NCBI GenBank assembly: GCA_037147055.1
Contig: JBAWVW010000047.1
Coordinates: 1-14,250, forward strand
DNA from: Casp-actino8 sp037147055
GTDB lineage: Bacteria > Actinomycetota > Acidimicrobiia > Acidimicrobiales > Ilumatobacteraceae
Length of the DNA: 14,250 nucleotides
Direction: 5' to 3'
The stretch's first letter is position 1, and every line of letters starts with the position of its first letter. Below, one piece after another: positions 13,874-14,250 of the stretch. Under the pieces are notes generated by a model. The model was not told where the DNA came from. It saw only the letters and a program-made list of their open reading frames with translations, and ran no database searches. The position numbers and the translations under genes were made by a program.

Positions 13874-14250
13874 ATGCGTCATACTGAACAGGTCCGACTT
13901 ATTAAGCAACTTTGCGCTCAGATTGACTCGGGAACCACTGTCGATGCGGGCGGGGTCGTCAGGATGTCAACAACGGCTTATACCGACCCAGTGCTTGCTG
14001 AACGCGAGTGGCAGGAATTCTTTGTTGGTATGCCTCACTGCATCGGTTTGTCGGGAGATCTACCTGAGATCGGTTCTTTCATCACCAATAATGATTTAGG
14101 TATTCCAATTCTCGCCACACGCGATCAAGATGGATCGTTCAAAGTTTTTGTCAATTCATGTCGTCATCGCGGTGTCATTGTGGAGACACAAGAGCGTGGT
14201 ACCACGCGTCGATTTACCTGTCCTTTTCATGCTTGGTCCTACGACACAAG
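13874..14250 (+). CDS. Rieske ring-hydroxylating oxygenase alpha subunit, N-terminal part
   Basis: The gene runs off the right edge; 125 residues are visible. Cys96-x-His98 (in NSCRHRG) and Cys116-x2-His119 (in TCPFHAWSY) are separated by 17 residues and form the canonical Rieske [2Fe-2S] ligand set. The N-terminal helix and DPVLAEREWQEFF segment are typical of alpha subunits of aromatic-ring or related Rieske oxygenases. These use electrons from a reductase and O2 to hydroxylate or demethylate substrates at a mononuclear iron. The catalytic iron domain lies beyond the window, so the substrate class cannot be judged. The ATG at 13874 is chosen because it gives the normal distance to the first Rieske Cys and sits 6 nt after TAGGAT. 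Confidence 0.92.
   Translation, partial: MRHTEQVRLIKQLCAQIDSGTTVDAGGVVRMSTTAYTDPVLAEREWQEFFVGMPHCIGLSGDLPEIGSFITNNDLGIPILATRDQDGSFKVFVNSCRHRGVIVETQERGTTRRFTCPFHAWSYDT

Noticed and set aside
1..14250. tRNA, rRNA, riboswitch, integrase, transposase or attachment site
   Set aside because: No characteristic motif, conserved stem set or enzyme signature was seen on either strand.

Overview
The window looks like chromosomal DNA of a high-turnover actinobacterium with moderate G+C, most plausibly an aquatic Acidimicrobiia (Ilumatobacter-like) lineage. This is inferred from gene content: a TIGR03617-type F420-dependent luciferase-like oxidoreductase, a thiolase paired with a DUF35 zinc-ribbon protein, a mycobacterial-type conserved hypothetical protein, and starts that look leaderless. 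No rRNA or marker gene confirms it. Packing is dense. Several genes overlap by 1-4 bp, convergent pairs sit 0-28 bp apart, and no mobile element, CRISPR array, tRNA or rRNA was seen.

Layout. 1-1119: 3' part of a cell-surface SGNH-type protein, probably the tail of an O-acyltransferase. 1129-2801: two-gene unit, DUF35 zinc-ribbon/OB protein plus thiolase-fold enzyme. 2822-4294 (-): SelO protein AMPylase. 4343-5660 (+): conserved hypothetical protein and nitroreductase. 5661-7001 (-): GH29 alpha-L-fucosidase. 7114-7428 (+): small DUF1330-type protein. 7457-10037 (-): three-gene operon with 4-bp overlaps, in transcription order NAD-dependent epimerase-like SDR, unknown 209-aa protein, haloalkane-dehalogenase-like hydrolase. 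10122-11992 (+): two-gene operon, F420-type oxidoreductase and crotonase. 12222-13046 (+): surface protein with an N-terminal LPETGG segment, two membrane helices, a poly-threonine stalk and a DUF1566-like domain, closed by a strong hairpin terminator. 13261-13698 (-): small membrane protein. 13721-13864 (+): DUF2256 zinc protein. 13874-14250 (+): start of a Rieske ring-hydroxylating oxygenase.

Functionally the region reads as acyl-CoA and xenobiotic-type catabolism (thiolase/DUF35, crotonase, F420 oxidoreductase, nitroreductase, dehalogenase, Rieske oxygenase) mixed with housekeeping and surface genes. No transcription factor or transporter is present, so pathway membership is inference. The two acyl-CoA enzymes both lack residues normally needed for the textbook reaction of their families.

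The most systematic non-coding signal is a -10-like TANNNT hexamer 6-7 nt upstream of six start codons, with three weaker cases. It suggests widespread leaderless transcription. In two cases the upstream gene's TAG stop codon forms the start of the -10, and in one case two divergent -10 elements overlap. The most unusual protein is the one at 12222-13046, which carries what looks like a complete sortase sorting signal at the wrong (N-terminal) end.
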